Shown: in pieces, positions 60,282-64,000 of the stretch
Layout: each line of letters opens with the position of its first letter
How positions within the stretch are numbered: the stretch's first letter is position 1
Assembly: GCF_008831285.2 (NCBI RefSeq)
Contig: NC_045138.2
Location: forward strand, 25,515,934-25,579,933
From: Nymphaea colorata
Taxonomy: Eukaryota; Streptophyta; Magnoliopsida; Nymphaeales; Nymphaeaceae
Length of the DNA: 64,000 nt
Reading direction: 5' to 3'
The notes under the pieces: model-generated
What the model was told of the DNA's origin: nothing
Databases searched by the model: none
The model's input: only the letters and a program-made list of their open reading frames with translations
Made by a program: the position numbers and the translations under genes

Positions 60282-61260
60282 CTGAAAAAGTGAGAGAAGA
60301 CGAGAGAAACCCTCCAGTCAGATAACTAGAAAATATCACGAGAGAAAAAAATTAAGAGCAAATCCTTTCATAAGCATGGCAAAGAAGACAACAAAAGAGC
60401 AAAGATTCATGCTTGGAGGAAAGACCAATTTGACAGAAAGGTAGAAAGACATAGTGACATATGATCCCAGATTAAAGGTAATAAAATTAAAAGGAAATAA
60501 TAGAAAATCTAAAGGATGCTTTTAAATAACCGATATACTTTTGAGACGGAGAAAGAAGTTCTTGATATGAACCTGTTAATTGAAGGTCCAGCAGTTGCTT
60601 TGATTTTTCCTTCTCACTTGCATGCGGCCAGAACAAACGCCAACTTTAGAGTTCCGTAATACCAAAGCTGTAAGAAGTGAGGAAAATCTGTCTGCTCGCA
60701 CTGTTTATGCGGAATCAATCCCAACCGTGATCACACTTGTCCTCCATCGCCATCACCGTAACCCTATATCACAAGCTGCAACCTTACCGATCAGATCAGC
60801 CGGAGCGACACCCATGTGCAGATCCCCAGAAAATGAGAGAGAGAGAGAGAGAGAGAGAGCTAATACCACGAGAATTGACAAAGATTGGGAAACAACAGAG
60901 CTACCAATTATATTTACAGACATAAATCAAGAACTAGTGAGGAACTCAGAGAGAGAAAGAGAAGGAGAGAGTACTTCTAGGGTTTTAGTGCTTCGTTCAT
61001 CTCCCCAGAAGACCATATTGGGAAAGTAGAGGACGAACGCTAAATTTTCCAGTTTCCCTCCTCAAAGCAGGAAGAGAAAGCCCAACCAAGGCCACGAGAA
61101 GACTCAGAGAGAAGGTGGTGTTCCCCTCTTGTTCCCTGTCACACGCAGAAAGCACTGCAACTCCCAGCACGAGGAAAAGCCATAGATCACAGGCACTGTC
61201 ACTCCCAAGCGTGAGAGGAATGGACAACTCTCCCTTTCTCTCTCTCTCTCTTTTGTTCCC
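60282..61260 (-). promoter_or_regulatory. Leader intron and 5' region of Dof-2
   Basis: The region upstream of the acceptor carries GA/CT runs at 60835-60860, 60947-60971 and 61232-61252. Transcribed leader sequence probably lies around 60970-61240, including CTAAAACCCTAGAAG on the minus strand. The donor is not resolved. Confidence 0.4.
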
Positions 61261-62277
61261 TCAATAATTCCGGGCGGCCAAGCGGAAATAACTCTCATTG
61301 TTAGGCGTGGCGTGGCGGTGGCGAATGTTGTCAGATGCTTGACCCTCCTTCCGCACACACGCATGCACGCACTCACACCCCCCTTTCTCTCTCTCTCTCT
61401 TCAAACACCCATACATATACACACATATATATCTAAACACACCTACAGATATATATTATATGAATATGTATATATTGGTGAATGATGTTGACCTCCACAA
61501 CATACATGCACGCACACACTCACCTTTTTCTATATATATAGAGAAAAACACATCCATATACACAAATATGTATATATATATATAAACCAGAGAACAAAAA
61601 ACCAACCTATTTTTCTCTCATGTTAAAGAACTCAGCTAGCAAAAACCAACGATGAGTTTGAAAGTGGTCAGTGTTGAGTTTAAATCAATCTTTTAGAGTA
61701 CAGAATTTGATTGCGATTTTGGTTCGACCGACCATTGATAAGTATTTTGCTGTCTTGGGTCCGATCCAACCTTAGCAAGGAACAAATGGGCAGGACAGGA
61801 CTTAAGTCCGTCATGGTCTACTGGGCCGATGCGTCTTTGCTGCAGAAGAGCAGAAAAGCTTAACATTGACAAGACATAAGGCTCGCCCTATACAACTCGC
61901 AGTAACCTTTCACAGCTAGGTACGCTGGTACAACCCCCTTCCCCATCCCTTCCCGTATCGATCCATCTGGAGGAGAAGGAATCGTCCTAGATTGCAAGAA
62001 AAAGTTGGGACAGTGAAACCTATCGTACATGTGATATTATTCCAAGCAGCTCTCAGAAATATTCCTTCTTCTGCAAAACAATAAAAGCTAAAGTTGGTTC
62101 TCTTAAGAAATCAAAAAATTCTAAACTGCCGGTGATCACAATGATGTGAACAATCAGCCCATGTTTTAAACTTATCTGCTCCGCCGCAGCCCTCCACATC
62201 TATATTTGGTGCTACTTAGCTTCAGTTTCTGTCACAATTTAATGGCTGATGACTGTGTAGAATCTGTGGTTAGCTAT
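61261..62277. other. Intergenic upstream of Dof-2
   Basis: Rich in (CT), CA and TA microsatellites (61387-61590). No gene found. Confidence 0.5.
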
Positions 62278-62278
62278 A

Positions 62279-62445
62279 AAGGGCACAGTGGAGCTGATCG
62301 CGTTAGGAACACATGAAAAAACAATGTCTCTAGTTCGATTTTCATGGGTGTTGCGTCTCTACGTCTTAGTAATGTCAGGCCGCATAGGATTCCGAAGGCA
62401 AGGGAAATTGGAAAGTTGGGAGTGGGGTTTGTGGGTAGTAAACTT
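62279..62445 (+). repeat. SINE-like copy
   Basis: A degenerate promoter head (GGGCACAGTGGAGCTGATCG) is followed by a B-box-like AGTTCGATTTTCATGGGT. The same CAATTTTCATGGGT-type string occurs at 63568-63582, which suggests one family with the copy at 63.5 kb. Confidence 0.45.
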
Positions 62446-62540
62446 CTTGTTCACCAAACTATCTCAAGTTAACTTTCATTAACTTTCATTTTTTTTTTTT
62501 ACCATTTCTGAGAGACAAGCCTAGAAAAAATTACTCTCAC

Positions 62541-62715
62541 CTGATATATAAGACCAGAGACACCAGTCCTTTTCTTTGTTGAAAGTTTCAAGTTCTTCTC
62601 CAGTAAGAAACTCTCCCTGTTCATGAAAAGGGACGGGGGCATTATCATGCTGATTTTGTATATAAGTAACGCCTGCTCTTATATGGTCTGGGTCATATAT
62701 GAGTTCCATAAATGG
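62541..62715 (-). other. Orphan exon-like segment, product not recognised
   Basis: A minus-strand open segment lies between acceptor CCCAG|CCATTT and donor TATCAG|GTGAGA. It encodes PFMELIYDPDHIRAG... to LTGEELETFNKEKDWCLWSY. Splice borders and composition look genuine. I cannot find flanking exons in either direction, and the family is not recognised. It could be a captured exon or a gene relic. Confidence 0.35.
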
Positions 62716-63511
62716 CTGGGTTACGTCACCATTTTTTCTCTCTCTAAAGCTATGAGAGAGGATTTGGAGTTAGGCTGCTCTTCAGGATCATTTCTAAAAA
62801 TGGGAGTGCTTTTGTTCCAATATTGGCAAAGGAGGCAGGTAAAGAAATTTGAAATGAATGAGGTAGGCAAGAAACTTGAAATGAAACAACTCTGTCTAAC
62901 CAATTTGGTAGTAAGTGAGGGTGCAATAAATTGAGGTAGACTTTGTTAAAGCCTACATATGGACAAATTTTCTCCTGAAGAAAAAAAAAAACAAAGAGTT
63001 GAAGTTTTTGAAATGGTGCAACATCTTTTGTCAAATTCAAGAAATTGCTCTAATATTTTTCTTTTCTCCAAAGGAACCCAAATTTAAACCAGCCCAGTAA
63101 TTAAACCTGCGTCGATCGGGATAATGCATCTTTCCGTTTAGTCTTAAAATTGAAAATTTTATTTTATCATCTTTTGAACGCAACTTCTTAGAATAATCAA
63201 CTTCCGGAAAAGTTATCAAGATGCTATCTGGCCTGGTCTAACTTCAGTTCCCACAAAAAAAATAAATGGCAATTGCAAGTTTCTCTTTTGCACATTAATG
63301 GGTTTAAGAATGTTGAAAAATTGAGAATAATTTCATATTAATGGGTTTAAGAGTCTTTGAATATCTCAAATAACCATGTGGGGATGCTAATGTATTTACT
63401 GTGAACTTGAATGGCATTAGTTAGTTGTAATTTGTATAATTACATACTTGCATCAACTTTGGATTAAACCATACAGTAATTGATAGTCAAGTTCAAGTGC
63501 ATTTGGTTTCA

Positions 63512-63660
63512 ATGGGTGTAGCACAGCTGGTCGAAGGTAAGGGACATGCAGATGTGCATGTCCTCGCTTCAATTTTCATGGGTCCTACTCTCATGTGCCT
63601 CAAAAGGTGGGGGTGCTAGGAAAGTGGCCTTCTGCCTACCCTAAGCCCCGATGCAGCCCA
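63512..63660 (+). repeat. SINE-like copy
   Basis: The A box TAGCACAGCTGG (63519-63530) fits the consensus; the B-box region (CGCTTCAATTTT, near 63565) is degenerate. It shares its post-B-box string with 62279-62445. Confidence 0.5.
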
Positions 63661-64000
63661 CCCAGGTTCTTGGAGGCAGAGGGAATGGGGAAGAGGGCTT
63701 TCTGACCTTCTCGGGTCGGGTGGTGGATTGTTAGCCTCCCACTCATCCATGAATATTTTTGGGTGTTGAGGTGAGGACATAAGGTACACTCTCGCTCATG
63801 GAGAGAGGCTGAAAGATGAAATTCATGGAATAGGACAAGCGCAACAAACATTTCACATGTATATGATTTCAGCTTTTAGTGATTTTCACAAGGAAGACGG
63901 ATAGATCCAGGTATTTGAAAGTGCATGAACTTTGGAACAGAAGGAAAACGACGTGATGATCAAAACTTCAATGAACAGATCATTAGTGCTCAGGACATCA
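63661..64000. other. No gene seen to window end
   Basis: Non-coding by inspection. A minus-strand ORF at 63636-63851 overlaps the SINE-like body and has no recognisable features. Confidence 0.4.

Noticed and set aside
60256-60339. N-terminal extension of Dof-2
   Set aside because: It crosses a polypyrimidine tract and AG acceptor, so it is intronic.
1-64000. CRISPR array, bacterial operon or phage-like system
   Set aside because: No spacer-repeat array, and gene structure is plainly eukaryotic.

Overview
This is a nuclear genome segment of a flowering plant. Evidence: GT-AG introns of plant size, two Dof zinc-finger genes (a plant-only family), germin-like cupin genes, a Ty1/Copia retrotransposon primed by initiator tRNA-Met, L1-type LINE and tRNA-derived SINE remains, and many (GA)n/(CT)n tracts. 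The species cannot be fixed from the sequence. Gene density is low; every host gene I could model lies on the minus strand.

Layout. 1-5.8 kb: a germin-like gene (GLP-1, 3436-4253) between two copies of a ~1.1 kb upstream segment. The left copy implies another germin-like gene just outside the window and carries a hAT-like MITE. 7.1-12.1 kb: a MYB/SANT-like gene whose two-exon domain module occurs three times in tandem. 13.8-14.8 kb: a second germin-like gene (GLP-2). 17.2-31.2 kb: a six-coding-exon gene for a 175-residue protein with two CX9C motifs. Its fourth and fifth introns are swollen by a LINE relic (about 25.7-28.6 kb) and a young, complete-length Copia element (17613-22842) with identical LTRs, a 5-bp target duplication and one in-frame stop. 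31.2-42.7 kb: gene-poor, with a CpG-rich block at 36.1-36.55 kb. 42.7-43.9 kb: Dof gene 1. 50.4-52.6 kb: an unresolved multi-exon gene candidate. 52.6-59.4 kb: gene-poor with a SINE and a 65-bp GA tract. 59.4-60.3 kb: Dof gene 2. 61.3-64 kb: gene-poor, with SINE-like copies and one orphan exon-like ORF.

Function. The germin-like proteins are predicted secreted Mn-binding cupins of the cell wall. The MYB/SANT-like and Dof proteins are predicted nuclear DNA-binding proteins. The twin-CX9C protein resembles small CHCH-fold proteins of the mitochondrial intermembrane space, but its role is unknown to me. Nothing suggests that these genes form one pathway. The most notable structures are the transposon-inflated gene at 17-31 kb, the triplicated MYB/SANT exon module, the nearly intact young Copia element and the opposed orientation of the two LINE pieces.
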